NCBI GenBank assembly: GCA_949293165.1
Contig: CASFCW010000011.1
Span: 1 to 35,154 of the forward strand
DNA: 35,154 nucleotides
Reading direction: 5' to 3'
DNA from: an uncultured bacterium
Lineage (GTDB): Bacteria; Bacillota; Clostridia; Oscillospirales; Oscillospiraceae
Shown: positions 22,884 through 32,007 of the stretch, piece after piece
How positions within the stretch are numbered: the first letter of the stretch is position 1
Layout of the letters: each line of letters starts with the position of its first letter
Position numbers and translations under genes: made by a program
The notes under the pieces: generated by a model
Databases searched by the model: none
Told to the model about the DNA's origin: nothing
What the model saw: the letters and a program-made list of their open reading frames with translations, nothing else

Positions 22884-24212
22884 ATGATGCACAGCACCAA
22901 GCGAGATTCCTGGCGCTCCAAATGGGGCTTTATCCTGGCCTGTATCGGCTCGGCGGTAGGGATGGGAAACATCTGGCTGTTCCCCGCCCGGGTGTCCCAG
23001 TACGGCGGGGCGACGTTTTTAATCCCCTACCTGATTTTTGTGGTTTTGATTGGCTCTACCGGCGTCATCGGGGAGATGGCCCTGGGCCGGGGCACCCGGT
23101 CCGGGCCGGTGGACGCCTTTGGCTTTGCCACCAAGAAACGGATGGGCAGCGACCGCCCCGGCAGGCTGCTGGGGCTGATCCCGGTGCTGGGCTCCCTGGC
23201 CATGGCCATCGGCTACTCCGTGGTGACGGGGTGGATTTTCCGATACCTGGTGGAGGCCCTGTCCGGCACCCTGATGAAGCAGGAGGGGGTGGAGGGCTTT
23301 AACGCCATGTTCGGCGCGGTGTCCGCCCAGAACACCCTTTGGCAGACGGTGGGGATGGCAGCCACCGTTTTGATCCTGATTTTCGGCATTGCCAAGGGCA
23401 TTGAGCGGGCCAACAAGATTATGATGCCCCTGTTTTACGCCCTGTTTATCGGCCTGGCCATCTATCTGGCCACCCTGCCGGAGGCGGCGGCCGGCTATCA
23501 GTACATTTTCGTCCTCCAGCCGGAGGGGCTGCTGGACCCCCTGGTGTGGGTCTACGCCCTGGGCCAGGCCTTCTTCTCCCTGTCGGTGGCGGGGAACGGG
23601 ACGCTGATTTACGGCTCCTACCTGAGCAAGGACTCCAATATCCCGGCCGACGCCAAGATGGTGGCCCTGTTTGACACCGCGGCCGCTGTTCTGGCTGCCC
23701 TGGTGATTATCCCCGCCATGGCGGTGGCCGGGCAGCAGCTGAACCAGAGCGGCCCGGGCCTGATGTTCATTTTCCTGCCCAACGTGCTGTCCGGCATCCC
23801 CGGCGGCGGGCTGATCCTGATTGTCTTTTTCCTGGCGGTGACCTTTGCCGCCCTCACCTCCCTCATCAACCTCTACGAGGCGCCCACCGCCACCCTGCAG
23901 GAGCTGTTCCATCTGCCCAGGTGGGCGGCCTGCGGGATTATCGGCGCCCTGGGCCTGGGCGTGGGCCTGGCCATCGCGCCGGTGGTTTCCCCCTGGATGG
24001 ACGTGTGCTCCATTTACATCTGCCCCCTGGGCGCGCTGCTGGCCGGGGTGATGTTCTTCTGGGCCTGCGGGAAGGACTACGTGCTCCAGCAGGTGAACCT
24101 GGCCCGGAGCAAGCCTCTGGGCAGCTGGTTCTACCCCCTGGCCAAGTATGTGTACTGCGGCGTGACCGTGGTGGTGCTGGTCCTGGGCGCGGTGCTGGGC
24201 AGCATCGGATAA
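22884..24212 (+). CDS. Sodium-dependent transporter, NSS family
   Basis: A 442-residue secondary carrier of the neurotransmitter:sodium symporter (LeuT/MhsT) family that takes up amino acids or related amines with Na+. The hallmark first helix WGFILACIGSAVGMGNIWLFP, read here in its core pieces CIGSAVGMGNIW and FPARVSQYGG, contains the unwound substrate and Na+ site; about 11 helices follow. ATG codons at 22884 and 22887 are equally plausible after AAAGGA. Length fits bacterial members with 11 helices. It is transcribed alone, between two terminators. The substrate cannot be inferred. Confidence 0.93.
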   Translation: MMHSTKRDSWRSKWGFILACIGSAVGMGNIWLFPARVSQYGGATFLIPYLIFVVLIGSTGVIGEMALGRGTRSGPVDAFGFATKKRMGSDRPGRLLGLIPVLGSLAMAIGYSVVTGWIFRYLVEALSGTLMKQEGVEGFNAMFGAVSAQNTLWQTVGMAATVLILIFGIAKGIERANKIMMPLFYALFIGLAIYLATLPEAAAGYQYIFVLQPEGLLDPLVWVYALGQAFFSLSVAGNGTLIYGSYLSKDSNIPADAKMVALFDTAAAVLAALVIIPAMAVAGQQLNQSGPGLMFIFLPNVLSGIPGGGLILIVFFLAVTFAALTSLINLYEAPTATLQELFHLPRWAACGIIGALGLGVGLAIAPVVSPWMDVCSIYICPLGALLAGVMFFWACGKDYVLQQVNLARSKPLGSWFYPLAKYVYCGVTVVVLVLGAVLGSIG

Positions 24213-24218
24213 CTCAAC

Positions 24219-24249
24219 AAATCCCCCAAACACGGTTTGGGGGATTTTT
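24219..24249. terminator. Bidirectional terminator between the NSS and AI-2E-family genes
   Basis: A perfect 13-bp stem (24219-24231 with 24235-24247) with a 3-nt ACG loop and T residues on the plus side. On the minus strand the stem itself ends in TTT. It separates two convergent genes. Confidence 0.88.
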
Positions 24250-24261
24250 CTGTTGCCCGGC

Positions 24262-25368
24262 TCAGCCGTCCAAACGCCGGCGGACGTCCAGCCGGAGCAG
24301 GGTGTAGGCCACGGAGGCGGCAGGCACGCTGAGCAGCAGACCGGCCAGGCCGAACAGGCCGCCTCCCACCGTCACCGCCGCCAGCACCCAGATGCCGGGC
24401 AGCCCGATGGAGGCGCCCACCACCCGGGGATAGATCACGCTGCCCTCAACCTGCTGGAGCACGGCCAGAAAAATGAGGAATATCAAGGCCCGGATGGGGG
24501 AGACCATCAGCAGGAGAAAGGCGGACAGCAAAGCGCCGATATAGGCCCCGGCTACGGGGATCAGGGCGGACAGGCCGATGATGGTCCCGATGAGCAGGGC
24601 GAAATCCGCCTGGATAAACGCCGTGCCCAGGGCGCACAGCGTCCCCAGGATGCACGCCTCCGCCAGCTGCCCGGCCACGAAGCCGGAGCAGATGCCGCTG
24701 CTGATATGGACGACCTGGACCAGACGGCCGGCCATGGGCTGGGGCAGATAGGCCCGCACCAGGCGCCGCCCCTGGGACAGCAGGTTCTCCTTGCCGGCCA
24801 GCAGGTAGACGGAAAATACCAGGGCGATTACCGTGGTGACCAGCAGGGTGAACAGCCCCTCTGTCAGCACCATGACCTGTCCTGCTGTATCGGTCAGCCG
24901 GCCCAGCATGCTGCCCAGCAGGCCCTCCAGGCCGCTGCTTACCCCGGAGAGGTCCAAAATGGCGGGGGCCCACCAGTCCAGCCGGGCAGCCAGACGGTCC
25001 ATCAGGGCCTGCAGGTTGGCCATGTAGCCGCTCAGGCCCTCCAAAAGGGCCTGGAGGCTCATGGCCAGCTGGGGAAGGAGCAGAGAGAACAGCACCACCA
25101 CGGCGGACAGCAGCGCCAGATAGGCGGTGAGCACCGCTAATGGCCGGGCCAGCCCCTGAAACCGGGCCCCCAGGTTGCGGCGGTACCGGCGGCAGAAAAA
25201 GGAACAGGGGCGGTCCAGCACAAAGGCGACGACAAAGCCGATGAGAAGGGGGCGGCTGCTGCCCACGGCCAGGGACGCGGCCGACCACAGGACGTCCGCT
25301 TTTACAACGGCCAGCGTGAGAACGGCCGCATAGGTAATCAGCATGAACAAATCTTTTTTCCGGATCAT
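24262..25368 (-). CDS. AI-2E family transporter (PerM/YdiK-like)
   Basis: A 368-residue integral membrane protein of the AI-2E (UPF0118) family, with about eight helices and the family's C-terminal signature EGSVIYPRVVGASIGLPGIW. Members have been linked to autoinducer-2 export or Na+(Li+)/H+ antiport; the function here is open. The start ATG at 25368 has GGAGGAAGG upstream; a further ATG at 25395 has none. It follows the GH25 gene on the same strand but with a terminator between, so it is probably a separate unit. Confidence 0.9.
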   Translation of the reverse strand: MIRKKDLFMLITYAAVLTLAVVKADVLWSAASLAVGSSRPLLIGFVVAFVLDRPCSFFCRRYRRNLGARFQGLARPLAVLTAYLALLSAVVVLFSLLLPQLAMSLQALLEGLSGYMANLQALMDRLAARLDWWAPAILDLSGVSSGLEGLLGSMLGRLTDTAGQVMVLTEGLFTLLVTTVIALVFSVYLLAGKENLLSQGRRLVRAYLPQPMAGRLVQVVHISSGICSGFVAGQLAEACILGTLCALGTAFIQADFALLIGTIIGLSALIPVAGAYIGALLSAFLLLMVSPIRALIFLIFLAVLQQVEGSVIYPRVVGASIGLPGIWVLAAVTVGGGLFGLAGLLLSVPAASVAYTLLRLDVRRRLDG

Positions 25369-25437
25369 GGGGCATCCTTCCTCCGCGGAGTACATACTCT
25401 GCCGTTACCTTGCCCTGCCTGTGGCCCGCTCATACAG

Positions 25438-25473
25438 AAAAATCCGCCGCCGGAACAGGTATCCGGCGGCGGA
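25438..25473 (-). terminator. Terminator after the GH25 lysozyme gene
   Basis: A perfect 12-bp stem (25443-25454 with 25462-25473) with 7-nt loop. On the minus strand it is followed by five T residues (25442-25438), and there is also a T run on the plus side at 25476-25480. Confidence 0.85.
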
Positions 25474-25478
25474 CGTTT

Positions 25479-26366
25479 TTAAGATTGCCAGGCAGGGAAA
25501 TAGAGGTTCATATCCACATTCCCCTGTATGCCGGGGACGGTACCCTGGCTGCTGTACTGCCACATGGAAAAATCGTAGTAGAAGCTGGGGGCGGGCTGGT
25601 AGTCGGCCAGCCAGAAGGAGACATCCGCCAGCTGGCCCAGGTCGTAGAACAGGTAGCCCATTTCCAGGTTCAGGTACAATGCCGGGGTGTAGCCGGCAAC
25701 CTCCACCAGGTCACAGAAGGCCCTGGCGCACTGGGTGACGGTGTCGCCGTCCACGTAATCGGTGCGGGCGCCGTCCTCCGTATGGATGAATTCCCAGTCA
25801 AAGACCACGGGGCAGCGGATGGGGTAGCCCCGGATGGCCTCCAGCACGTAGTCGGCCTCCTCCTCCGCCTCCAGCACGGTGGTGGCCTGGGAGAAGAAGT
25901 AGACGCCTACATCCAGCCCGGCCTGGAGGGCGCCCTCCAGGTTCTGCCGGAAGGTGGAATCCGTCTGCAAAGCGCCGGTGACATACCCCCGGTAGCCCAG
26001 TCGGATGATGGCAAACTCCACGCCGCTGTCCGCCACCGCCTGCCAGTCGATTTCCCCCTGGTAGACGGAGACGTCAATGCCGGTTACAGCGGTTTGGCTG
26101 TCGCTTTGATAGGTCATCCACCCCTGCTCATCGGGGATGAAGCGGGTGGGGTCGTAGTGGTTGAGCTCCAATTCCTTCACCACAGGGATCTCCTGCCCCC
26201 GGTATGAGATGGTGTCCGGGGTGGTTAGAACGGTCCACAGGGCGACGGCTCCCAGGGCAAGAAGCGCGCCGCAGGGAATGCCCAGGGCCCATTTGAGCAG
26301 GCCCTGGCGCTTGCTGGGCGGGCTGCTGCCCGGGGTGGCGGTCTCTCGGTTGGGGAGCTGATGCAC
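25479..26366 (-). CDS. Membrane-anchored GH25 lysozyme-like hydrolase
   Basis: A 295-residue protein with a short cytoplasmic N-terminus, one membrane helix (about residues 24-48) and an external glycoside hydrolase family 25 domain (about 94-292). The active-site acids are in place: D98 in GIDVSVYQGEIDW and D190/E192 in VVFDWEF. Such enzymes cut the N-acetylmuramyl-1,4-N-acetylglucosamine bond of peptidoglycan; a role in wall turnover is likely, as there are no phage genes around. The start is GTG at 26366, with AGGAGG 8 nt upstream. It lies 36 bp after metH on the same strand and may be read from the same transcript. Confidence 0.9.
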   Translation of the reverse strand: MHQLPNRETATPGSSPPSKRQGLLKWALGIPCGALLALGAVALWTVLTTPDTISYRGQEIPVVKELELNHYDPTRFIPDEQGWMTYQSDSQTAVTGIDVSVYQGEIDWQAVADSGVEFAIIRLGYRGYVTGALQTDSTFRQNLEGALQAGLDVGVYFFSQATTVLEAEEEADYVLEAIRGYPIRCPVVFDWEFIHTEDGARTDYVDGDTVTQCARAFCDLVEVAGYTPALYLNLEMGYLFYDLGQLADVSFWLADYQPAPSFYYDFSMWQYSSQGTVPGIQGNVDMNLYFPAWQS

Positions 26367-26402
26367 AGGTTAGGCCTCCTTTGGGTGGTGGAATGAAGGG
26401 AA

Positions 26403-28790
26403 TCAGCACAGAAGGGACTTGGCGATGTCCACGCTCTCCTTGGCGTCCCGGGCGTAGTAATCCGCGCCCATCTGGGCGGCGTACTCCGGGGTGAGCACCG
26501 CGCCCCCCACCATCACCCGGCAGGGCAGCCCCTGTTCGTGGAGGAGGCGGATGGTGTCCGCCATGCTGCCCAGGGTGGTGGTCATCAGGGCGGACAGGCC
26601 CACCAGGGGGGCGTGATGGGTGCGGACTGCCTCCGCCACGGCGGCGGGGTCCACATCACGGCCCAGGTCAATCACGGCAAAGCCGTAGTTTTCCAACAGG
26701 ACGCGGACAATGTTTTTGCCGATATCGTGGATATCCCCCTTTACCGTGGCCAGGACGATGGGGCCCCGGCTGTCCTGATTGCTCCCGCTGTCGGCCAGGG
26801 CGTCCCGGATCACCTCAAAGGCGGCCTGGGCGGCGCCGGCGGACTGGATCAGCTGGGGGAGAAAGACCCGCCCGGCTTCAAACTCCGCGCCCACCTGGTC
26901 CAGGGCGGGGATGAGCACCCCGTCCACAATGTCCATGGGGGCGGTGGTTTCCAGCAGGGCGCGGGTGGCCGCCGCGGCGTCCCCCTTCAGGCCGGCGGCC
27001 ACGATCTCCGACAGGGAGCGGGGGGCGCCCGCGGCGGTGGGGGCGGCGGCGGACGTTCCGGTGATGGTGGTGGAGACGGAGGCGCTGCCGTAGGCGGAGA
27101 TGAATTCCCTGGCGTTTTCGTCCAGGTTCATCAGCAGGTGGTAGCACCGCACCGCCGCCATCATGGCCTCTGCGTTGGGATTGAGGATGGGCAGGTCCAG
27201 CCCGGCGGACATGGCCATGGTGAGAAAATTCTGGTTTACCAGGGGCCGGGCGGGAAGGCCGAAGGAGATGTTGGACACCCCCAGCACCGTTTTCAGCCCC
27301 AGCTCCGATTTGATCCGCTTCAGAGCTTCCAGGGTCTGGGCGGCCCCCTCCGGCTGGGCGGAGACGGTGAGGGTGAGGCAGTCGATGTATACGTCCTCCT
27401 TCCGCAGCCCGGCCTCCAGGGCGCGGCGGAGAATGGTTTGGGCGATGTCCACCCGGGCCTGAGCCGAGTCGGGAATGCCCCTTTCATCCAGGGTCAGGCC
27501 CACCACGGCGGCGCCGTATTTTTTGGCCAGGGGCAGGATGGCCCGGCAGGAGGCCTCCTCCCCGTTGACGGAGTTGATAATGGCCTTGCCGCAGTACACC
27601 CGCAGGGCGGCGGCCAGCACATTGGGGTCGGTGGAGTCCAGCTGGAGGGGGGCGTCGGTGATGCCCTGGATGGCTTTTACCGCCGCCGTCATCATGGCTG
27701 TCTCGTCCACCTCCGGAAGGCCCACATTCACATCCAGGATGTCCGCCCCGGCTCCGGTCTGTTCCAGCGCCTGGTTGAGGATGAAATTCATGTCCTCCCG
27801 ACGGAGGGCCTCCTTCATGGCCTTCTTTCCCGTGGGGTTGATCCGCTCGCCGATGACCCGCACCCGGTCGATGGGCACCACCTGGGTGCCGCTGCACACG
27901 GCGGCGGGGACGGCGCGGGGGACGGGGCTGACCTGGCGGCCCTCCAGAGCCTGGGCCAGCAGGGCGATGTACTCCGGGGTGGTGCCGCAGCATCCCCCGA
28001 AGATCTGCACCCCCATTTCGGCCAAGGCGGCCAGGCTTTGGGCGAATTCCCGGGGCGTGATGTCGTAGCCGGAGCCGTCGGGATGGGGCAGGCCGGCATT
28101 GGGTTTCAGCACAATGGGCAGGGTGCTCCAACGGAGCAGCTCCTCCACCAGAGGGGGCATCTCCCGGGGGCCCAGGGAGCAGTTGACGCCGATGGCGTCG
28201 GCCCCCATCCCCTCCAGGGTGAGGGCGGCGCAGGCGGGGGAGCAGCCCAGGAAGGTGCGCCCGGAGGCCTCGTAGGTCATGGTGACCAGGACGGGCAGAG
28301 CGGCGGTTTCCTTGGCGGCCAACAGGGCGGCCCGGGCCTCCTGCAGGTCGGTCATGGTCTCGATGGCGATGAGGTCGGCCCCCGCCGCCGCGCCTGCCCG
28401 GACCACCTGGGCGAAAATATCCACCGCCTGGTCAAAGCCCAGGGTGCCTGTGGGCTCCAGCAGCTGGCCGATGGGGCCGATGTCCAGTGCCACCAGGGCC
28501 TTCCCGCCGGCGGCTTTTTTGGCGATGGACACGGCGGCGGGGACGATCTCCTCCACCGACGCGCCGCAGTGGGCCAGCTTTTCCCGGTTGGCGCCGAAGG
28601 TGCAGGCGTAAAGGATCTGGGCGCCGGCCTGGACGTAGGCGGTGTGGATCTCCTCCAGCCAGTCGGGGTGCTCCAGCGCCGTCAGCTCCGGGATTGCGCC
28701 CACAGGCAGGCCCCTGGCCTGGAGCATGGTGCCCATGCCGCCATCCAGCAGGATGGGACGGCCGCTATTGAGCAGGGTTCGAAATTCCAC
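26403..28790 (-). CDS. metH: Cobalamin-dependent methionine synthase, catalytic part without reactivation domain
   Basis: A 795-residue protein that transfers the methyl group of methyltetrahydrofolate to homocysteine through cobalamin. Domains in order: homocysteine-binding barrel (about 1-290; zinc ligands C204, C267, C268 in GVNCSLGP and GGCCGTTP), pterin-binding barrel (about 310-560; INPTGKK, DVNVGLPEVDE), B12 cap and B12-binding domain (about 590-795; GDIHDIGKN with axial ligand H688). The AdoMet-binding reactivation domain of the 1,200-residue E. coli enzyme is absent and encoded separately just upstream. The start GTG at 28790, with AGGTGG 5 nt upstream, overlaps that gene by 26 nt. 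Serine hydroxymethyltransferase-derived methyl groups arrive through the neighbouring MetF. Confidence 0.94.
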   Translation of the reverse strand: MEFRTLLNSGRPILLDGGMGTMLQARGLPVGAIPELTALEHPDWLEEIHTAYVQAGAQILYACTFGANREKLAHCGASVEEIVPAAVSIAKKAAGGKALVALDIGPIGQLLEPTGTLGFDQAVDIFAQVVRAGAAAGADLIAIETMTDLQEARAALLAAKETAALPVLVTMTYEASGRTFLGCSPACAALTLEGMGADAIGVNCSLGPREMPPLVEELLRWSTLPIVLKPNAGLPHPDGSGYDITPREFAQSLAALAEMGVQIFGGCCGTTPEYIALLAQALEGRQVSPVPRAVPAAVCSGTQVVPIDRVRVIGERINPTGKKAMKEALRREDMNFILNQALEQTGAGADILDVNVGLPEVDETAMMTAAVKAIQGITDAPLQLDSTDPNVLAAALRVYCGKAIINSVNGEEASCRAILPLAKKYGAAVVGLTLDERGIPDSAQARVDIAQTILRRALEAGLRKEDVYIDCLTLTVSAQPEGAAQTLEALKRIKSELGLKTVLGVSNISFGLPARPLVNQNFLTMAMSAGLDLPILNPNAEAMMAAVRCYHLLMNLDENAREFISAYGSASVSTTITGTSAAAPTAAGAPRSLSEIVAAGLKGDAAAATRALLETTAPMDIVDGVLIPALDQVGAEFEAGRVFLPQLIQSAGAAQAAFEVIRDALADSGSNQDSRGPIVLATVKGDIHDIGKNIVRVLLENYGFAVIDLGRDVDPAAVAEAVRTHHAPLVGLSALMTTTLGSMADTIRLLHEQGLPCRVMVGGAVLTPEYAAQMGADYYARDAKESVDIAKSLLC

Positions 28791-29457
28791 AGTGACCACC
28801 TGACTTTCTGTATTGGCAGCTGTGCGCTCCCGGACAGCCCACACAGCTGCGGGCGGCCGGGGCCACAGGGGAGTGGGACACCCCCATCAGGGCGGTGACC
28901 GATTTCCTTGGGGTGAGCAGATGGCTGGCGGTGGCGCACAGGCCGATTTTCCTGGGCGCGTCCAGCAGCTGAAGCAGCTCACCCTGGAGGGTGAGGGGCA
29001 GATCCCCATACCCCGGGCTGAACCGGTAGGGGAAGAAGCAGCCGGGGAACCGGGCCTGGAGCATGGCCTCCGCCCGGTCGCACAGCTGCTCCACCGCCTG
29101 GCTGGCGCAGCAGTCCAGGGCCAGGGCGCGGAGCATATCCCGGCTTTCCGCCCGGCGGATGCAGGCGTCGGCCTGGGCGGACAGGGTCAGGGCGAACAGA
29201 GCCGCCTGGGTACAGCCGGCCAGATGGCGCTGCAAATCCCGGCCGGGGAGGAGAAGCCCGCCGTCCAGCCGGACGCCGCCCCCCTCAAAGGACAGGGAAA
29301 AGACCCGGCTGGCCCACCGGGGGCGGATGACGGACAGCAGCTCCCCGGCGCAGTCCTGCGCCGTTTGCCGCAGGGAGGGGTCCGCCTGGCCGGGAGGGCA
29401 GCCCATGTACCGAAGCACCTGGTCAATTTCCAGGGAGGAGAGGCTGAGCTGATCCAC
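28765..29457 (-). CDS. Methionine synthase reactivation (AdoMet-binding) domain protein
   Basis: A protein of about 230 residues resembling the C-terminal activation domain of MetH as a separate polypeptide, which binds AdoMet and re-methylates oxidised cob(II)alamin. Seen: SLEIDQVLRYMGCPPG near the start, RFSPGYGDLPLTLQ with the family's R-S-PGYGD-type motif, SHLLTPRKSVTALMGVS, and a C-terminal cysteine group CVGCPGAHSC. The start is uncertain: GTG at 29457 fits the family's usual N-terminus, while an ATG at 29493 would overlap metF by 26 nt; neither has a clear ribosome site, suggesting translational coupling. Its 3' end overlaps metH, strongly supporting joint function. Confidence 0.85.
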   Translation of the reverse strand: MDQLSLSSLEIDQVLRYMGCPPGQADPSLRQTAQDCAGELLSVIRPRWASRVFSLSFEGGGVRLDGGLLLPGRDLQRHLAGCTQAALFALTLSAQADACIRRAESRDMLRALALDCCASQAVEQLCDRAEAMLQARFPGCFFPYRFSPGYGDLPLTLQGELLQLLDAPRKIGLCATASHLLTPRKSVTALMGVSHSPVAPAARSCVGCPGAHSCQYRKSGGHCGISNPAQ

Positions 29458-29467
29458 CGCGGGTGGG

Positions 29468-30337
29468 TTACAGGCCCCGGAGGGCGGCCACATTGTCGCT
29501 GATGTGGCGGGCCACGGCGGGATTGTTCATGGTGTAGAGGTGGATGCCGTCCACCCCGGCGGCCAGAAGGTCGGTGATCTGGTTGACCGCGTAGGCCAGG
29601 CCGGCCTGGCGGAGGGCCTCCGGGTGGTCGCCGTACCGGGCCAGCAGGCGGGTGAGCTTCCGGGGCATGGAGGCGCCGCACAGGGACACCATCCGCTCGA
29701 TGGAGGAGCGGTTGAGCACGGGCATGATCCCCGCCTCAATGGGGACGTTGATGCCGGCGATGCGGCACCGCTCCAGGAAGCGGTAAAAGTCGTCGTTGTC
29801 AAAGAACAGCTGGCTGACCAGATGCTGGGCCCCCGCGTCCACCTTCTCCTTCAGATAGCGGATGTCAGAGACGGGGTCGGGGCTTTCCGGGTGCCCCTCC
29901 GGGTAGCAGGCTCCGGACACGCCGAAGTCCCCCCGGCGGCGGATAAAGGCCACCAGGTCGCTGGCATGCTGAAAATCGTTCTTGGGGGGGTAGTTGGGGT
30001 TGCGGTCCCCCCGGAGGGCCAGCACATTCTCCACCCCGCTGTCCCGCAGGGCGGACAGGATCTCCGTGGCCTCCCCCTTGGTGCAGGCCAGGCAGGTGAG
30101 GTGGGCCATGGCGGGGATATGCAGCCGGTTTTGGATCAGGGCGGCAATCTCCTGGGTGGAGCGGTTGCCGCTGCTGGTGCCGCCCGCGCCGTAGGTCACG
30201 CTGATAAAGTCCGGGTGGATGTCCTTCAATCCGTCCAGGGTCTGGTAAATGGAGTCAATGGGGGTTTCCTTCTTCGGGGGGAATACCTCGCAGGAAAAGA
30301 CCGGGCGGCCCTTTCCAAACAGCTCCGCGATCTTCAT
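29468..30337 (-). CDS. metF: 5,10-methylenetetrahydrofolate reductase
   Basis: A 289-residue flavoenzyme that reduces methylenetetrahydrofolate to methyltetrahydrofolate, the methyl donor for MetH. The barrel motifs are clear: FSCEVFPPKKE with the catalytic Glu, ISVTYGAGGTS, AHLTCLACTK, ALRGDRNP, AGAQHLVSQLFFDND and PIEAGIMPVLN. Length is normal for bacterial MetF. The ATG at 30337 follows GAGAGG. It is transcribed ahead of the reactivation protein and metH, so the three genes form a complete methyl-transfer module. Confidence 0.95.
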   Translation of the reverse strand: MKIAELFGKGRPVFSCEVFPPKKETPIDSIYQTLDGLKDIHPDFISVTYGAGGTSSGNRSTQEIAALIQNRLHIPAMAHLTCLACTKGEATEILSALRDSGVENVLALRGDRNPNYPPKNDFQHASDLVAFIRRRGDFGVSGACYPEGHPESPDPVSDIRYLKEKVDAGAQHLVSQLFFDNDDFYRFLERCRIAGINVPIEAGIMPVLNRSSIERMVSLCGASMPRKLTRLLARYGDHPEALRQAGLAYAVNQITDLLAAGVDGIHLYTMNNPAVARHISDNVAALRGL

Positions 30338-30378
30338 ATGGAACGCCTCTCTTTCTCAAAATCCGGGGGAGACACCTG

Positions 30379-32007
30379 TCACCAGGCGGCAATGGAACCG
30401 TCGCACCGGGGCTCGGTGCCCCCGGCCAGCAGGCCCTTTTCCGTGCGCCAGATGATCTGTCCCCGGCCCATGTCTATGTTGGAATTGGCCACTGTCACCC
30501 GGTGGCCCATGGCCTCCAGCTGGGCGGCCACATGGGTGGGGACCTCCCGCTCCAGCTGGATGTCCAGGCCGCCCATCCACTGCATCCGTGGGGCATCCAG
30601 GCAGGCCTGGGGATTCATGTGGTAATCCACCGTATTCACCACCACCTGCACATGGCCCTGGGGCTGCATGAAGGCGCCCATGACGCCGAAGGGGCCAACC
30701 GCCTCCCCGCCCTTCATGAGAAAGCCGGGGATGATGGTGTGGTAGGAGCGCTTGCCCCCGGCCAGCGCGTTGTCGCTGCCGTCGTCCAGGGAGAAATTGG
30801 CCCCCCGGTTTTGCAGGGAGATCCCCGTGCCGGGGATGGCGACGCCGGAGCCGAAGGTGGTGTAGTTGCTCTGGATGAAGGAGACCATATTCCCCTCCGG
30901 GTCGGCGGTGCACAGGTAAACGGTCCCGCCGCAGGAGGGGTCGCCCGCCTCCGGCATCCGGGCCCTGCCGCCGATCAGCGCCCGGCGGCGGGCGGTGTAT
31001 TCCGGGGACAGCAGCTGGGCAACCTGGGTTTTCATGTACCGGGGGTCGGCCACGTAGGTTTTGGCGTCGGCAAAGGCCAGCTTGATGCATTCCAGAATCT
31101 TGTGATAGGTCTCGCCGCACTCCCGCTGCCGGGGCAGCTCCAGCCCGCTGAGCAGGTTCAGGGCCATAAGTACGGTGATGCCGTGGCCGTTGGGGGGCAT
31201 TTCACAGACGGTATAGCCCTTGTAGTCGGTGGAGATGGGCTCCACCCACTCCGGCCGGTAGCCCCGGAAGTCCTCCGCCTGGAAATAGCCGCCGGTCTCC
31301 CGGCTGAAGGCCACGATTCGCTCCATCAGGGCGCCCCGGTAGAAGCTCTCGCAGCCGGTGGAGGCCAGCTCCTCCAGGGTCTGGGCATATTCCGCCCACC
31401 GGAACAGATCCCCCGCCCGGTAGGGGCTGCCGTCCTCTTTGAGAAAAACCCGCCTCCAGTATTGATGGGGCGCGGGGCAGGCGGCGGAGTCATCCAGAAT
31501 CCGCTGGGCGTCCTTCCGCCACTGGGGCTGCAGGTTGACCGCCACCGGCACGCCCTCACGGGCGGAGCGGATGGCGGGGGAAAACAGCTCCGCCAACCCT
31601 TTGGAGCCAAACCGGCGGTTCAGCTCCGCCCATCCGGCGGGAGCGCCCGGCACCATGGCGGGCAGCCAGCCGGTGAATGGCATCTGGGTATATCCCAGCG
31701 CCCGAACCATGGGGGCGGACAGGGCGGCGGGGGCCACGCCGCTGGCGTTGAGGCCGTACAGCCGCTTCTCCCGCTCCATCCACACCAGGGCAAAACAGTC
31801 GGAGCCCAAACCGTTTCCGGTGGGCTCCAGAAGGGGCATGGCGGCGGCCATGGCCACCGCCGCGTCTGCGGCGTTGCCCCCCGCCTTCATGATGTCCAGG
31901 CCGATCTGGGCCCCCTGGGGGACGGAGGTGCAGGCCATGGCCTTCCGGGCAAAGACCATATTCCGGCGGGAAGGGTAGGGGTAGCAGGCCCCATCGAATT
32001 CAGGCAT
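30379..32007 (-). CDS. ggt: Gamma-glutamyltransferase family protein without signal peptide
   Basis: A 542-residue Ntn-hydrolase of the gamma-glutamyltranspeptidase family, made as a precursor that cleaves itself before the nucleophilic Thr. The probable nucleophile is T362 in SCGGTVYLCTADPEGN; other family stretches are GGNAADAAVAMAAAMPLLEPTGNGLGSD (core GGNAADAAVA), EMPPNGHGI and FGVMGAFMQPQGH. The usual TTH at the cleavage site is replaced by GTV, so activity is likely but substrate range may differ. No signal peptide precedes the mature fold, unlike secreted GGTs; B. subtilis YwrD is a comparable cytoplasmic relative. The ATG at 32007 with GGAGGTGA upstream overlaps xth by 8 nt. Release of cysteinylglycine or glutamate from gamma-glutamyl compounds would suit the sulfur-metabolism neighbours. 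Confidence 0.88.
   Translation of the reverse strand: MPEFDGACYPYPSRRNMVFARKAMACTSVPQGAQIGLDIMKAGGNAADAAVAMAAAMPLLEPTGNGLGSDCFALVWMEREKRLYGLNASGVAPAALSAPMVRALGYTQMPFTGWLPAMVPGAPAGWAELNRRFGSKGLAELFSPAIRSAREGVPVAVNLQPQWRKDAQRILDDSAACPAPHQYWRRVFLKEDGSPYRAGDLFRWAEYAQTLEELASTGCESFYRGALMERIVAFSRETGGYFQAEDFRGYRPEWVEPISTDYKGYTVCEMPPNGHGITVLMALNLLSGLELPRQRECGETYHKILECIKLAFADAKTYVADPRYMKTQVAQLLSPEYTARRRALIGGRARMPEAGDPSCGGTVYLCTADPEGNMVSFIQSNYTTFGSGVAIPGTGISLQNRGANFSLDDGSDNALAGGKRSYHTIIPGFLMKGGEAVGPFGVMGAFMQPQGHVQVVVNTVDYHMNPQACLDAPRMQWMGGLDIQLEREVPTHVAAQLEAMGHRVTVANSNIDMGRGQIIWRTEKGLLAGGTEPRCDGSIAAW

Noticed and set aside
26538..28898. Plus-strand open frame of 786 codons opposite metH
   Set aside because: Low-complexity Gly/His/Gln-rich translation opposite a well-supported methionine synthase.
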